Below, piece after piece: positions 1 to 9,842 of a stretch of DNA of 64,000 bases. This DNA is from Altererythrobacter ishigakiensis. GTDB taxonomy: Bacteria > Pseudomonadota > Alphaproteobacteria > Sphingomonadales > Sphingomonadaceae. The stretch is from NCBI RefSeq assembly GCF_001663155.1, contig NZ_CP015963.1, forward strand, positions 992,001 to 1,056,000, written 5' to 3'. The translations under genes and the position numbers were made by a program. Position 1 is the stretch's first letter. Each line of letters starts with the position of its first letter. The notes beneath the pieces are model-generated. The model made no database searches and had not been told where the DNA came from. It was given only the letters and a program-made list of their open reading frames with translations.

Positions 1-1
1 T

Positions 2-625
2 CATCTCTACCTTGGAATTTCCCGAGCGCAGGTAGTCTCGCGCGGCAGCGCCACAAGCATGGCCGGTATGGTCAACCCCACTGCGCTCATACAGCGCGAC
101 GGCGAATTGGTAGAGGTGCCTTCCGGCAGCCTATCGCGCGCCTTCGACTTTGGAGAAGGTATGAGTGAGGCGGTGGCAATGAGTTGGGCTGATGTGGTCA
201 CAGCCCCTTTCACGACCGGTATACCCAATATCGAAGTTTACAATGAAATGCGCTGGCACGAACGGGCCACCTATCGTGGAATAGGCCTGGGCATGGGAGT
301 GACGGGTGCCAAGCCTTGGCGGTCGGCTGGCGGCCTGATTGCAAAGGCTTGGCCCGAGGTTCCAGCTGAGCACACAAGACAGAACGCGCGCTTCACAATG
401 GTGGTTGAGGCGGTCGACCGATGGCGCCGTTCGCACTGGCTCCGCATGGAAACGCTAGATGGTTATGGGGCGTCGGTGAGGCTGGCCGAGACGGTCATTA
501 ATCGCGTCTTGGCAGGTGAGACGCAAGCCGGGTTTGTTACTCCGGCAAATCTTTTCGGGTCGCAGCTCGTCGAAACCTCAGGGGCGGGAGTTATTGAAGC
601 TCCTGATGGAAGGAGTGCTGCATGA
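2..625 (+). CDS. C-terminal part of saccharopine dehydrogenase-like (trans-acting enoyl reductase type) protein, cut by window edge
   Basis: The reading frame is open from base 2 to the stop at 623-625, so the N-terminus, with the expected NAD(P)-binding Rossmann fold, lies before the window. The visible part contains a block reading FDFGEGMSEAVAMSWADV and then TTGIPNIEVY, which I associate with the C-terminal half of the saccharopine-dehydrogenase-like family that includes trans-acting enoyl reductases. The substrate cannot be told from this fragment. The stop overlaps the start of the next gene by 4 bases, so it is the upstream member of a three-gene operon with two acetoacetate-decarboxylase-like proteins. 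The family call rests on recalled motif similarity only. Confidence 0.6.
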   Translation, partial: HLYLGISRAQVVSRGSATSMAGMVNPTALIQRDGELVEVPSGSLSRAFDFGEGMSEAVAMSWADVVTAPFTTGIPNIEVYNEMRWHERATYRGIGLGMGVTGAKPWRSAGGLIAKAWPEVPAEHTRQNARFTMVVEAVDRWRRSHWLRMETLDGYGASVRLAETVINRVLAGETQAGFVTPANLFGSQLVETSGAGVIEAPDGRSAA

Positions 626-1863
626 AACAACCACGCACAAACATCTGGTATGTCCAGTCTGCAGCGAGTCAGGACATTCCGCCGCCGTACTATTTCCCCG
701 ATGTGTCGGTTCATGCGTTTGTCTTCGAGGCGAACGTCAAGGCAGTGCAGGAGTATTGCGACCGATTTCTGAACCTCGGCTCGAAACAAGAGCGCGGGTT
801 CGAGTATCGTGCGGTTCCATATTGGCCTTACGCGACCCTCTTGTTCCTCAACTATCCGGTGATGATCAGTGCCAAGAAGAGCGAACTCTCAGTCGAAGAG
901 CCAAATGAAGGTCTTCCTCACGGAGGAATGGCATTCGGCCATTCGCGATACGAGGTGCCTTATTCTGACCGAGGCATCATGCGCCAACGCGAAGTTTTCG
1001 TTGCGATGCCGGTCATTCGGTATGGGCTCGGCGCGAAGGGGCTGGTGACGGAATCAGAACTTGAGTGGATCATACCATGGATCGTCGTCAACAAACCCTG
1101 GTCATGCGTGTGTGGACGCGAAATGCTTGGTCTTGGCAAGTTGCTCGCCGGAATCGACATCGATCAGGGATTTTTTCCGGACAGTTTTGAAGGGCAGGTG
1201 AGAATGCCCGGCTGGAAGGATGAGCGACAGGGAGAGATGCAGGGACACTACAAGTTCATGAAGGTGTCGACCGGGCCGATTCTGCCTACTTTCCGAACCA
1301 GTCATAGCCCCGAGAAATCGATTGAGACCTTGCTCGCCAACAGCCCGGTGCGTTGGGGGATGGAAAACATGACCGGCCTTTCCAACTTCATCGACTATGC
1401 ATCGTTGGGGGTAATCCCGACCGCTATGCGGACCATCGGCCTCAAGCAATATCGCGATGCTGGCAGGCCCGACAAGGCGATCTATCAAGCGCTGGTCAGT
1501 TGTCGATCCAAATACTCAAACGTGCGTGATCTACAGCTTTATGATGAAGGGGATGTGACCATCGAGTTCAATCGCATGGGCAGTTTCTCGAACGCAATAG
1601 ATACGATCTTGGGTCAGCCTGAAGCCGGGCAGCTTTCGCATTTCCCGGGCATGCCCGAATCAGAACCGGCGACAGGGAGAAAAGTCTCGGTCAAAGCCGG
1701 TCTTCGATTTCACGCGGACATCAATTACGACAAGATGAGCATCGTACATGAGTTTCCGATAAACCCGGAAGGGGGCACCAATTCTAGGCCAACCACAGGC
1801 GATCTCACAGCGCGCTGGTTCAGGCCATTCAAGGGGTTCTTTGGCAGGAGGCCGCTGCCATGA
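622..1863 (+). CDS. Acetoacetate decarboxylase-like protein, copy 1
   Basis: 413 residues, starting with an ATG that overlaps the previous stop (ATGA). The middle holds REVFVAMPVIRYG, then a hydrophobic strand and GREMLGLGKLLAGID, which resembles the GREvxGfPK block of acetoacetate decarboxylases; the lysine in GLGK sits where the Schiff-base lysine is expected. The protein is longer than classical acetoacetate decarboxylase (about 250 residues), and extra sequence at the C-terminus is unassigned. No signal peptide or membrane segment is seen. The next gene is a diverged relative with the same block order, so the pair may form a heteromer or act on related substrates. The reaction is not known; relatives of this fold include decarboxylases, aldolase-dehydratases and proteins without known activity. 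Confidence 0.6.
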   Translation: MKQPRTNIWYVQSAASQDIPPPYYFPDVSVHAFVFEANVKAVQEYCDRFLNLGSKQERGFEYRAVPYWPYATLLFLNYPVMISAKKSELSVEEPNEGLPHGGMAFGHSRYEVPYSDRGIMRQREVFVAMPVIRYGLGAKGLVTESELEWIIPWIVVNKPWSCVCGREMLGLGKLLAGIDIDQGFFPDSFEGQVRMPGWKDERQGEMQGHYKFMKVSTGPILPTFRTSHSPEKSIETLLANSPVRWGMENMTGLSNFIDYASLGVIPTAMRTIGLKQYRDAGRPDKAIYQALVSCRSKYSNVRDLQLYDEGDVTIEFNRMGSFSNAIDTILGQPEAGQLSHFPGMPESEPATGRKVSVKAGLRFHADINYDKMSIVHEFPINPEGGTNSRPTTGDLTARWFRPFKGFFGRRPLP

Positions 1864-3017
1864 CCGATTTCGTCGAATCCTTCACCACGCAGCAGTTATT
1901 GCCGCCTTGGTATTCGCACGGCGCGAAAACCTGGATGTTCCTGATCAAAGCAAACAAGAAGCTGATGCAGGATTATCTAGATGAGCATTTCAACGATCCC
2001 GGTCCGGACGTAGCCCCCTACTACTATGAACCATGGAGCGACCCGTGTTTCGGGTTCTTGCAGTTCGTCGATCATGTAAACTTTTCGTCAGAACATGCCC
2101 GTCCTGATCTTGCGCCGGGCGTTCCACTTGATGATACCTTCGATCCATTAGACGATCACCAGCATTGGGATACGCTTCAGCACCGGGAAGTGTTCTTCAC
2201 TTTCCCTGCCGCTCGATACCGTCGGACTTCTGATAATTTGTTGATCGATAAGAAGCTGGTCTGGATACAGCCATTCTTCTTCGATAATTCGAGCTATGTA
2301 ATGTTCTCAAGCCGCGAGATCTGGGGCAGCGAGAAGGAAATGGCGATGATCGACATCGAGTATGGCGATACACGCAATCAGCTGCATATCGATGTCTCGA
2401 TAGATGGCTTCAAGAAATTCGATCCGCATTCGATTTCTGAACGGATCGGCGTGATGCATTTGCGCATGGACCAGACATCAGAACAGACCTTGCTGGGCAC
2501 CATGAAGGACAAGAGCCCCAGGATCAGTGACATCATCGATAGCCTGAAGGGGTACCTGCCCGACGCCTGGCTTGATGCGACAGAAGATAAAAAGCTGCAT
2601 CTGCCTACGTTCAAGATCAACACGCTGAAGCAATACCGCGATGTCTTTAACATGCACGATGCGGCGTATCGCGCGATAATTGCTTCGGAAGCCGCACATT
2701 CGGATATTACCGATCTCTCTGTGTTTCACGGAGAGAGGGTTGATGTGCAGTTCCTGTGGTCTGACAGCATGAAAGAGACCTTCGAGACGCTGTTTGATCT
2801 GAAGCCGCCGAAAGAAGACGCGAAGAAGGGAATCGATGGCAGTGGAACTGCAGTCGTTCCGGACGGCATCGATTGGGATATGCCGGCTGTGAAGCTTGAA
2901 ATCGAGCTCGCCGTGTTCTTCACATCGAACGCGCATTTCGATGTCCTGGGAACACTCTTCACCTATGGCGGTGGGCCTCAGTACCCACCCCCTGACGGAA
3001 GGAACCCCGAAGGTTAA
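1860..3017 (+). CDS. Acetoacetate decarboxylase-like protein, copy 2
   Basis: 385 residues, overlapping the preceding gene by 4 bases (ATGA). It keeps the same order of blocks: an N-terminal stretch like AKTWMFLIKANKKLMQDYLDEHFN, then HREVFFTFPAARYRR, then SSREIWGSEKEMAMIDIEYG, where the lysine of GSEK aligns with the presumed catalytic lysine of the copy upstream. It also shares the later motif LKQYRD with copy 1 (TIGLKQYRDAG versus INTLKQYRDVF), which supports an ancient duplication. The stop codon lies in the palindrome TTAA (3014-3017), which is also the stop of the opposing TIR gene. Function is unassigned; the adjacent reductase suggests that all three act on one small-molecule pathway. 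Confidence 0.6.
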   Translation: MTDFVESFTTQQLLPPWYSHGAKTWMFLIKANKKLMQDYLDEHFNDPGPDVAPYYYEPWSDPCFGFLQFVDHVNFSSEHARPDLAPGVPLDDTFDPLDDHQHWDTLQHREVFFTFPAARYRRTSDNLLIDKKLVWIQPFFFDNSSYVMFSSREIWGSEKEMAMIDIEYGDTRNQLHIDVSIDGFKKFDPHSISERIGVMHLRMDQTSEQTLLGTMKDKSPRISDIIDSLKGYLPDAWLDATEDKKLHLPTFKINTLKQYRDVFNMHDAAYRAIIASEAAHSDITDLSVFHGERVDVQFLWSDSMKETFETLFDLKPPKEDAKKGIDGSGTAVVPDGIDWDMPAVKLEIELAVFFTSNAHFDVLGTLFTYGGGPQYPPPDGRNPEG

Positions 3018-4951
3018 GCGGTCAGCGTCTTGTGCACTTCTGCTTTGAAGTCATAAGGTAATTCATCGATCCGGTCAGGCCAGATGCCCGAGCTGACCCA
3101 ATAGTCGCACAGGCCCAGCCGCGCGCAGAGCTTCACAAATCGCGGGTAGTTCTTGATCGTGCTCCACGGTCCAAACATTGTGCCTGGAAAGTGCAAGGCT
3201 GCGCGATCACCCTCTGGTTCGAAGATGTAGTCGTATGACGCTTTCTCTGCGATATCGAGTGCTTGCTCTGCACGGCCAAATACGCCGCCGGCGGTTATAA
3301 CATTGAGGGGCAGCGTTCCGGTCTTCTCGACCACTTCATTGTATCGTTCGATGCGGTGATCGCGGACGGCATCATCCTCGATCCGCACCGCTTCGGCGTA
3401 CGCCTTGGTGGCGCGCAAATCCGCGGCTTGCCAGCCGTCAAATTTGTCAATGTCGCCAATAAATTCGTCATAGGCATCCCACTCGCCCGTTGTCGCCGCA
3501 ATGTTCAGAAGGTGGTGCAGCATACCCGGATTGTCGGGCCATCGCTTGTAGAGTTGCCGGTGCTGGCTAACCGACCCCTGATAGTCGCCAATATAGGCTC
3601 GCAATGCAGCCACCAGAACTGCCGCCGGCGGCATCATTGGATCGAGTTCGTAGGCCCTTTCCGCCATCGCGAATGCGTCGCGAAGCCGGCCTACAGACCA
3701 ATAGAAGTTTGCAAGTTCGGTAAGCGCAGTGGTGTCGTTGGGCTGGGCAGTAAGGGCTTCCTCAAGCAGCGCCTTGCGCTTCGCGTAGGCACCCCATGGT
3801 TCAAGCATGGCGAGTGCCACCAAGGCACCGCTGCGTTTTGGATCGAGCGATAGTGCGGTCTCTGCAGCGTCAATAACCGCCTTGCGGCCTTCAGCGTAAG
3901 CCTGGCTGGTATGGCCAGAACGCAGTTCGGAAGCGCGCGCGTTGGCGAGCAGTTCCCAGGCTGGCGCAAAATCCGGTCTTGCTCGCGTAACCTGTTCAAG
4001 GAGAGGTATTGCTCTGAGGGCGCTATCATCGAAGACGTAATCACCGCCTGAAAGGATTGCGCGCGCGCGCAAGAACCTTTCGTAGTCCATGGTCCCTAAA
4101 GGCTTTTCGGCCACCGGCGGAGTAAGCGCAACTTTGAGAGCCTCGGCGACGGATTCCGCTATCGATTCCTGCAATTCGAACACGTCATCCAACGTCCCAT
4201 CGAAGCGATCCGACCAGACGGAAGAACGGTTTGTGCAGTCAACTAGTTCGGCGGATATTCGCACACGATCTCCGCCGCGCCGGACGGACCCATCCAGCAA
4301 GTGGCTGACACCAAGTGCGCTAGCCACTTTGCCGGTTTCCTTTTCTGGTCCGCGAAACTGGAAACTCGACGTGCGCGCAACAACCTTAAGCTGTGTTCCG
4401 CGCGCAACCGTACGTTGTATTTCTTCTGCTACTCCGTCGCAGAAGTAGTTCAGGTCCGGATCAGCGGAGATATTATCGAATGCAAGCACGGCCAACAGCA
4501 TTTCACCGCTCCGTGTCGGTTGTCGGACGGAGCCCGTTTTCGAAGGCTGTGGCGTTGCTGCTTCCCCCGCCAATTGGCTCACACTTGCTTCGATTTTCGC
4601 CCAACTGGGGTGCGAAGGGTTTCCGTCCCACCCTTGCATCAGCTCGCATTGAAGCCGGTTGAACGGCAATGGAGGCAAGGCGCCATCAAGGCTGATTTGA
4701 ATCAGCTTGTCTTCATTGTGTGCCAATTCTGCTTCCGCAGGTACCCAGCGTGAATTTCGCGCATCCGCAGACCACAGGACCAGCGTGGCTTTCGACTCGC
4801 GTAACTTCTCTTCGATCACACTCGAAAAAGCTCGGTGCGCAGGCAGTGCATCATCAATCCAAACCGAATAGCCCAAGCTTTCCAGATTGCGCGCAGCTGC
4901 ACGTGCTTGATCTTGCGTTGATCGCGCATAAGAGATGAAGACGTCCGTCAC
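3014..4951 (-). CDS. TIR domain - TolB-like - TPR protein, copy 1
   Basis: A GTG start at 4951 gives a 646-residue protein that begins VTDVFISYARS, exactly at the first beta strand of a TIR domain; an ATG 45 bases upstream (4996) is the alternative. The TIR domain covers about residues 1-130, with Glu73 in SRWVPAEAE at the place of the catalytic glutamate of NAD-cleaving TIR domains. It is followed by a TolB/CyaB-like domain (LLAVLAFDNISADPDLNYFCDGVAEEI, about residues 150-280) and helical TPR repeats to the end. No clear membrane segment is present. It converges with copy 2 of the decarboxylase-like pair and is divergent from the CoA transferase gene. A close architectural relative lies at 58785-60683. 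It may be a signalling or stress protein or an NADase effector; the sequence does not decide between these. Confidence 0.8.
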   Translation of the reverse strand: MTDVFISYARSTQDQARAAARNLESLGYSVWIDDALPAHRAFSSVIEEKLRESKATLVLWSADARNSRWVPAEAELAHNEDKLIQISLDGALPPLPFNRLQCELMQGWDGNPSHPSWAKIEASVSQLAGEAATPQPSKTGSVRQPTRSGEMLLAVLAFDNISADPDLNYFCDGVAEEIQRTVARGTQLKVVARTSSFQFRGPEKETGKVASALGVSHLLDGSVRRGGDRVRISAELVDCTNRSSVWSDRFDGTLDDVFELQESIAESVAEALKVALTPPVAEKPLGTMDYERFLRARAILSGGDYVFDDSALRAIPLLEQVTRARPDFAPAWELLANARASELRSGHTSQAYAEGRKAVIDAAETALSLDPKRSGALVALAMLEPWGAYAKRKALLEEALTAQPNDTTALTELANFYWSVGRLRDAFAMAERAYELDPMMPPAAVLVAALRAYIGDYQGSVSQHRQLYKRWPDNPGMLHHLLNIAATTGEWDAYDEFIGDIDKFDGWQAADLRATKAYAEAVRIEDDAVRDHRIERYNEVVEKTGTLPLNVITAGGVFGRAEQALDIAEKASYDYIFEPEGDRAALHFPGTMFGPWSTIKNYPRFVKLCARLGLCDYWVSSGIWPDRIDELPYDFKAEVHKTLTA

Positions 4952-5106
4952 TAATCTGCCCAGATTTCCAACCGTTACAGCAAGTGATACGCACATGCTT
5001 TGCACATGACAACTCGCGGAATTGCGGTGGCGTCCGGATTTTCTTCGTCGCAGCCGAAACCTTTCCGCCGGTTGACATCCGCAAAGGCAACCGACACTCG
5101 AAGTCG

Positions 5107-6204
5107 ATGGGCAAATTATCCGGCATAACCGTTGTCGATCTGACGCAGTTTCTTCCTGGTCCGATGATGACCGCCATGATGGCGGACCAAGGGGCTGAAG
5201 TTTACAAGATCGAGCCGATGGGCGGCGACCCTGCGCGCGAACAGGCACCGTTCGATAACTATGGCGACACCCGGCATTCGGTCTGGTTTGCCAATCTCAA
5301 TCGCGGCAAGCGCAGTCGTACGCTCGACTTGAAAAGTGATGAGGGCAAGCAGATGCTCCGCGATCTGATCGGCAAGGCGGATGTCTTTGTAGAGGGCTTT
5401 CGCCCTGGCGTGATGAAACGATTGGGTTTTGACTACACCAGCGTGAAGGCAATCCGGCCCGACATCGTTTATTGTTCGATTTCAGCGTTCGGTCAGGAGG
5501 GTGCGCTATCGCACCATCCCGCGCACGATATGGCTGTTCAGGCCATGGCAGGATTTCTGGCGGTGAACGATGGTTCTGATGGCGTCCCTGTAGTTCCAGG
5601 GGTCGCCAGTTCGGATATGGCGGCCGGGCTCACGGCTCTCTCAGCAGTCCTGATGGCGTTATTGGGTCGGGAACGAACCGGTGAAGGTGCTTTTATCGAT
5701 TGCGCGATGTTCGACAGTTTGCTGCCATGGTGCGCGCACACCGCAGGAAGCGCGATTGCCGGCGGAGACAGCCCGGTCTCGGGCAAGCAGCGTTCGCTTG
5801 GGGGTGCAGCTTTCTATCAGGTCTATCCAACCAGAGATGGCAAACACGTTGTGCTGGGTGGCCGCGAATTGAAGTTCGCACGAAACTTGTTGTCCTACTT
5901 GAATCGTGAAGACCTTTTACCCATCGCTGAAGCCCCTGCAGGCGAACAAGAAAAGCTGATCTCTTTCTTTCGGGAAACCTTTGCCACCAAAACTCGCGAT
6001 GAGTGGGTGGAATGGTTCGCAGACAAGGATGTGGCCTTTGCGCCAGTACTCGACTTTCGCGAAGCGCTACACGAACCGCACGTAGCGGAGCGTGGGTTGT
6101 GGGTGGAAACGGATGGAGGCGGGAAACATATCGCACCAGCCATTCGATTTGCAGGCGAGCAATGGACGCCCGGTCCAATACCGAGGTTGGGAGAAGATCG
6201 GTGA
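5107..6204 (+). CDS. CaiB/BaiF family (class III) CoA transferase
   Basis: 365 residues from the ATG at 5107, where the family N-terminus [19 protein letters not shown] begins; the frame is open further upstream, but that part does not match the family. Typical class III blocks are visible: [12 protein letters not shown], then [13 protein letters not shown], then [19 protein letters not shown], which is the usual DVxxENFRPG segment carrying the catalytic acid two residues before the N or G (here Glu in VEGFRPG). It transfers CoA between acyl-CoA and a free acid. It overlaps the next gene by 4 bases (GTGA), so CoA transfer, the oxoprolinase-type hydrolase and the transporter downstream are probably co-expressed. 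The acid substrate is not known. Confidence 0.88.
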   Translation: MGKLSGITVVDLTQFLPGPMMTAMMADQGAEVYKIEPMGGDPAREQAPFDNYGDTRHSVWFANLNRGKRSRTLDLKSDEGKQMLRDLIGKADVFVEGFRPGVMKRLGFDYTSVKAIRPDIVYCSISAFGQEGALSHHPAHDMAVQAMAGFLAVNDGSDGVPVVPGVASSDMAAGLTALSAVLMALLGRERTGEGAFIDCAMFDSLLPWCAHTAGSAIAGGDSPVSGKQRSLGGAAFYQVYPTRDGKHVVLGGRELKFARNLLSYLNREDLLPIAEAPAGEQEKLISFFRETFATKTRDEWVEWFADKDVAFAPVLDFREALHEPHVAERGLWVETDGGGKHIAPAIRFAGEQWTPGPIPRLGEDR

Positions 6205-9200
6205 CAGAAGAGCCGTCCAGTTCTGATGGACAATGGCAATTCTGGATCGATCGGGGTGGCACCTTTACCGATGTGATTGCGCGCGCACCCGGTGGGACGC
6301 TTCAGACGCGCAAATTATTGTCGGAGAATAAGGAAAGCTACGCCGACGCCGCGCTTCACGGAATTCGAGAATTTCTGGGCGTTGACGAAGGTGACGAGAT
6401 ACCACTCGCGCAGATCGAAGCCATCAAGATGGGCACCACTGTTGCCACCAATGCGTTGCTCGAGCGCAAGGGTGAACGCACCCTGCTGGCGATAACGCGC
6501 GGGCTGGGTGACGTAATAGAGATTGGGTATCAGGCGCGCTCCGAAACGTTTGCGCTTGATATTGTGAAGCCGGTGCCGGTCTATTCGGCTTCATTGGAGA
6601 TTGACGAGCGCATTCTGGCGGACGGGACGGTTGAGATGCCTCTCGATGAAGCTCAGGCATATGCGGCCTTGCGGGCCGCGTATGAAGATGGTTACCGGGC
6701 CGTCGCTATCGTTTTGATGCACGGTTACAAATATGTGCAGCATGAGCAGGCATTAGCCCGGATCGCGCATGACATCGGCTTCACGCAAGTTTCTGCCAGC
6801 CATCAAGTGAGCCCGCTGACAAAAATCGTATCGCGCGGCGAGACCACGATTGTCGATGCATATCTGACGCCGATCCTGAGGCGCTATGTAGACAGGGTTG
6901 CCGCAGCCTTCTGCGATGAACCTGCCCCGGGTCAATTGTCCTTCATGCAGTCTTCAGGTGGCCTCACCGATGCGGCGCAGTTCCGTGGGCGCGATGCAAT
7001 ACTTTCCGGGCCTGCCGGGGGTATCGTGGGATGCGTTGAGACTGCGCGATTGGCCGGCTTTGACAAAGTCATCGGGTTCGACATGGGGGGCACTTCCACT
7101 GATGTTTCTCACTACGCGGGCGAGTTCGAGAAAGTATATGAAACCGAAGTCGCTGGCGTGCGGATGCGGGTCCCGATGCTGCATATCCATACGGTGGCCG
7201 CAGGTGGTGGATCGATCCTGTCCTACGAAGACGGGCGCATGCAAGTGGGGCCGGAATCTGCGGGAGCGGATCCTGGACCGCGCTGTTATCGGCGCGGTGG
7301 CCCGCTAGCGGTGACTGACATCAATGCTTGCCTTGGTAAGCTGCAACCTGATCTGTTTCCGGCGATCTTCGGGCCGAACCAGGATCAGCCGCTTGACACT
7401 CAGTCTTCGCGTGCAGGCTTTGCAGAGATCGCGGAGAAAATTGGCGACGGGCGCAGCGCAGAAGATGTTGCCGAAGGTTTCCTCGAGATTGCTGTCGAAC
7501 ACATGGCGCAAGCGATCAAGAAGATATCGATTTCTCGCGGCTACGATGTGTCCGACTATGTCCTTAACTGTTTCGGCGGCGCTGGAGGACAGCATGCATG
7601 CCTGGTGGCAGAACGATTGGGCATCAGGACGATCCTGATCCACCCCATGGCGGGCGTTCTGTCGGCATTGGGAATGGGTCTGGCGAAGACGAATTGCGAG
7701 ACGCAGCGCGTGATCGATACGGCGCTTATTGGAGATACGATCAAGGCACTGCGTGCAACCATTACAGAATTGGAGGCGGCGAATATCGCCAGTCTCGGTT
7801 TGCAAGGCGTGGCAGCGAACTCGGTTAGCCATACGGTTTCCGCGCTCCTGCGATATCGTGGCACTGAGACAGCGATCAGTGTGCCGGTGTCCGAGCCTGG
7901 CCAGATGGCCCGTGAATTTGAAGCTGCACATAATCGTCAGTTCGGCTTTGTCGCGCCTGACAAAGAGCTATTGCTCGATACGCTGGTGGTTGTGTCCGAA
8001 TGCGGCGGGGATGCCTATGCAGAACAGCAGGCACGGGAACCCTCGTCAGAACTGCTCATCCCGGTCTCTCAGCGCAAAATCTTCACTGGCGGCGTATGGC
8101 ATGCAGCCTCCGTCTATCACACAAGCCAGCTCAATTTTGGCCATGAGCTTGCCGGCCCTGCCATTATAAGCAGTGACACCGATACGATCATTGTCGAACG
8201 CGGTTGGCGTGCGGCGGTCAATGCTTTTGGTCACTTGATTCTTGAGCATGTCGACACGAACCGTGGCAGCTCCATAGACAGCACCCAATGTGGACCGGTG
8301 ATGCTGGAGATCTTCAACAGCCAGTTCATGTCCATTGCCGAGCAGATGGGCATAGTGCTGCGCAACACTTCGCAATCGGTAAACGTGAAGGAACGGCTCG
8401 ATTTCTCCTGCGCAACCTTTGACCGATCCGGAAATCTGGTCGCCAATGCGCCGCATGTGCCGGTTCATCTCGGCTCCATGGACGCGAGCGTCAAAGTGAT
8501 CATCGAAAGCGGGGTTCAGATAAATCCCGGCGATGCTTTTGTCTCCAACAACCCGTACAACGGCGGCTCGCACCTCCCTGATATTACAGTAATATCTCCG
8601 GTCTTCGATGAAGCAGATGACGAGATAATGTTCTTCGTGGCGAGCCGTGCGCATCACGAAGATATCGGCGGAGTTTCCCCTGGGTCCATGTCGCCTTTCG
8701 CAACAACAATTCACGAAGAAGGTGTGCTGCTCGACAATCTGAAGCTGGTTGAACGTGGCGAATTCAAGACAGAGCGGATCGAGCGGACGTTGACCGAATG
8801 CGAATTACCCGCACGAAATCCGTCTCAGAACATCGCCGATCTGATGGCTCAAGTGGCGGCGAACGCTGCCGGCGGCGCTGAGCTACGCAAGCTTGTCGGA
8901 AGCTTCGGGCGTGAAATCGTCCATGCCTATATGGGTCATATTCAGGACGCTGCAGAGGATGCTGTGCGCAGGGTTGTGCGTGAACTGGATGATGGCGAAT
9001 TTCGGCTTGAGCTTGATAGCGGCGCGGTGATCGAAGTTAAGATTTCGACCGACAGGGAAGCGGGTGATGCTTTCATCGATTTCACAGGCACGAGCGCGCA
9101 AATGCCAAATGCCTTCAACGCGCCCCCGGCGATCACCCGGGCGGCGGTTTTGTATGTATTCCGTTGTCTGGTCGACAGCGAGATCCCGCTCAACGCCGGT

Positions 9201-9842
9201 TGCATGAAGCCGTTGAAAGTCATGGTCCCGGAAGGCTCGTTACTGAACCCTGATTTTCCCGCGGCCGTCGTCGCAGGGAACGTGGAAACCAGTCAGGCCA
9301 TTACCGATGCGCTGTTTGGTGCTTTGTCCCGGTTAGGGTCCAGCCAAGGGACGATGAACAATCTGACCTTCGGCAATGCGCGTTATCAATATTACGAGAC
9401 GATTTGTTCGGGTGCGCCTGCGGGGCCGGGCTTCGACGGAGTTGCGGCGGTTCACACGCATATGACCAACACCCGCATGACAGACCCTGAAATACTCGAG
9501 CATCGATATCCAGTGACCCTGGAAGAGTTTCGCATTGATCGCGGCTCAGGCGGGAAGGGCAAGTGGAATGCAGGCGACGGGATCACCCGCCGGATCCGCT
9601 TTCGCGAAGCCATGCATTGCTCAATTCTGTCTGAGCACCGCAAGATTGCCCCCGTTGGCGTGCAAGGTGGAGAAGAGGGACGCTTGGGGCGCAACTGGAT
9701 CGAGCGTGGCGATGGCGGCGTGGAAGATCTGGGTCGATGTGCACAGGCTGAAGTCAGAGCGGGCGATTGTATCGTGATTCAGTCGCCCACAGGGGGCGGC
9801 TTTGGGGATCCTCGGGATCGTGGACACGAGGTAAGTGAATGA
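6201..9842 (+). CDS. Fused 5-oxoprolinase / hydantoinase (HyuA-HyuB type)
   Basis: 1213 residues from the GTG at 6201, which overlaps the CoA transferase stop; the frame extends upstream, but only this start gives the family N-terminus ([13 protein letters not shown], the HyuA phosphate-binding motif). The N-terminal half is HyuA-like ([22 protein letters not shown], about residues 1-680), and the C-terminal half is HyuB-like ([41 protein letters not shown], about 690-1213). The family hydrolyses cyclic amides such as 5-oxoproline or hydantoins with ATP. The single-chain fusion is common in oxoprolinases, while hydantoinases often have two subunits. Its partners here, a CoA transferase and a transporter, suggest catabolism of an imported cyclic amide or a related compound. 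Substrate uncertain. Confidence 0.88.
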   Translation: MTEEPSSSDGQWQFWIDRGGTFTDVIARAPGGTLQTRKLLSENKESYADAALHGIREFLGVDEGDEIPLAQIEAIKMGTTVATNALLERKGERTLLAITRGLGDVIEIGYQARSETFALDIVKPVPVYSASLEIDERILADGTVEMPLDEAQAYAALRAAYEDGYRAVAIVLMHGYKYVQHEQALARIAHDIGFTQVSASHQVSPLTKIVSRGETTIVDAYLTPILRRYVDRVAAAFCDEPAPGQLSFMQSSGGLTDAAQFRGRDAILSGPAGGIVGCVETARLAGFDKVIGFDMGGTSTDVSHYAGEFEKVYETEVAGVRMRVPMLHIHTVAAGGGSILSYEDGRMQVGPESAGADPGPRCYRRGGPLAVTDINACLGKLQPDLFPAIFGPNQDQPLDTQSSRAGFAEIAEKIGDGRSAEDVAEGFLEIAVEHMAQAIKKISISRGYDVSDYVLNCFGGAGGQHACLVAERLGIRTILIHPMAGVLSALGMGLAKTNCETQRVIDTALIGDTIKALRATITELEAANIASLGLQGVAANSVSHTVSALLRYRGTETAISVPVSEPGQMAREFEAAHNRQFGFVAPDKELLLDTLVVVSECGGDAYAEQQAREPSSELLIPVSQRKIFTGGVWHAASVYHTSQLNFGHELAGPAIISSDTDTIIVERGWRAAVNAFGHLILEHVDTNRGSSIDSTQCGPVMLEIFNSQFMSIAEQMGIVLRNTSQSVNVKERLDFSCATFDRSGNLVANAPHVPVHLGSMDASVKVIIESGVQINPGDAFVSNNPYNGGSHLPDITVISPVFDEADDEIMFFVASRAHHEDIGGVSPGSMSPFATTIHEEGVLLDNLKLVERGEFKTERIERTLTECELPARNPSQNIADLMAQVAANAAGGAELRKLVGSFGREIVHAYMGHIQDAAEDAVRRVVRELDDGEFRLELDSGAVIEVKISTDREAGDAFIDFTGTSAQMPNAFNAPPAITRAAVLYVFRCLVDSEIPLNAGCMKPLKVMVPEGSLLNPDFPAAVVAGNVETSQAITDALFGALSRLGSSQGTMNNLTFGNARYQYYETICSGAPAGPGFDGVAAVHTHMTNTRMTDPEILEHRYPVTLEEFRIDRGSGGKGKWNAGDGITRRIRFREAMHCSILSEHRKIAPVGVQGGEEGRLGRNWIERGDGGVEDLGRCAQAEVRAGDCIVIQSPTGGGFGDPRDRGHEVSE

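Noticed and set aside
3263-3853. Plus-strand open frame of 196 codons opposite the first TIR-TPR gene
   Set aside because: Lies entirely inside the conserved TPR region of the opposite strand and shows no domain.
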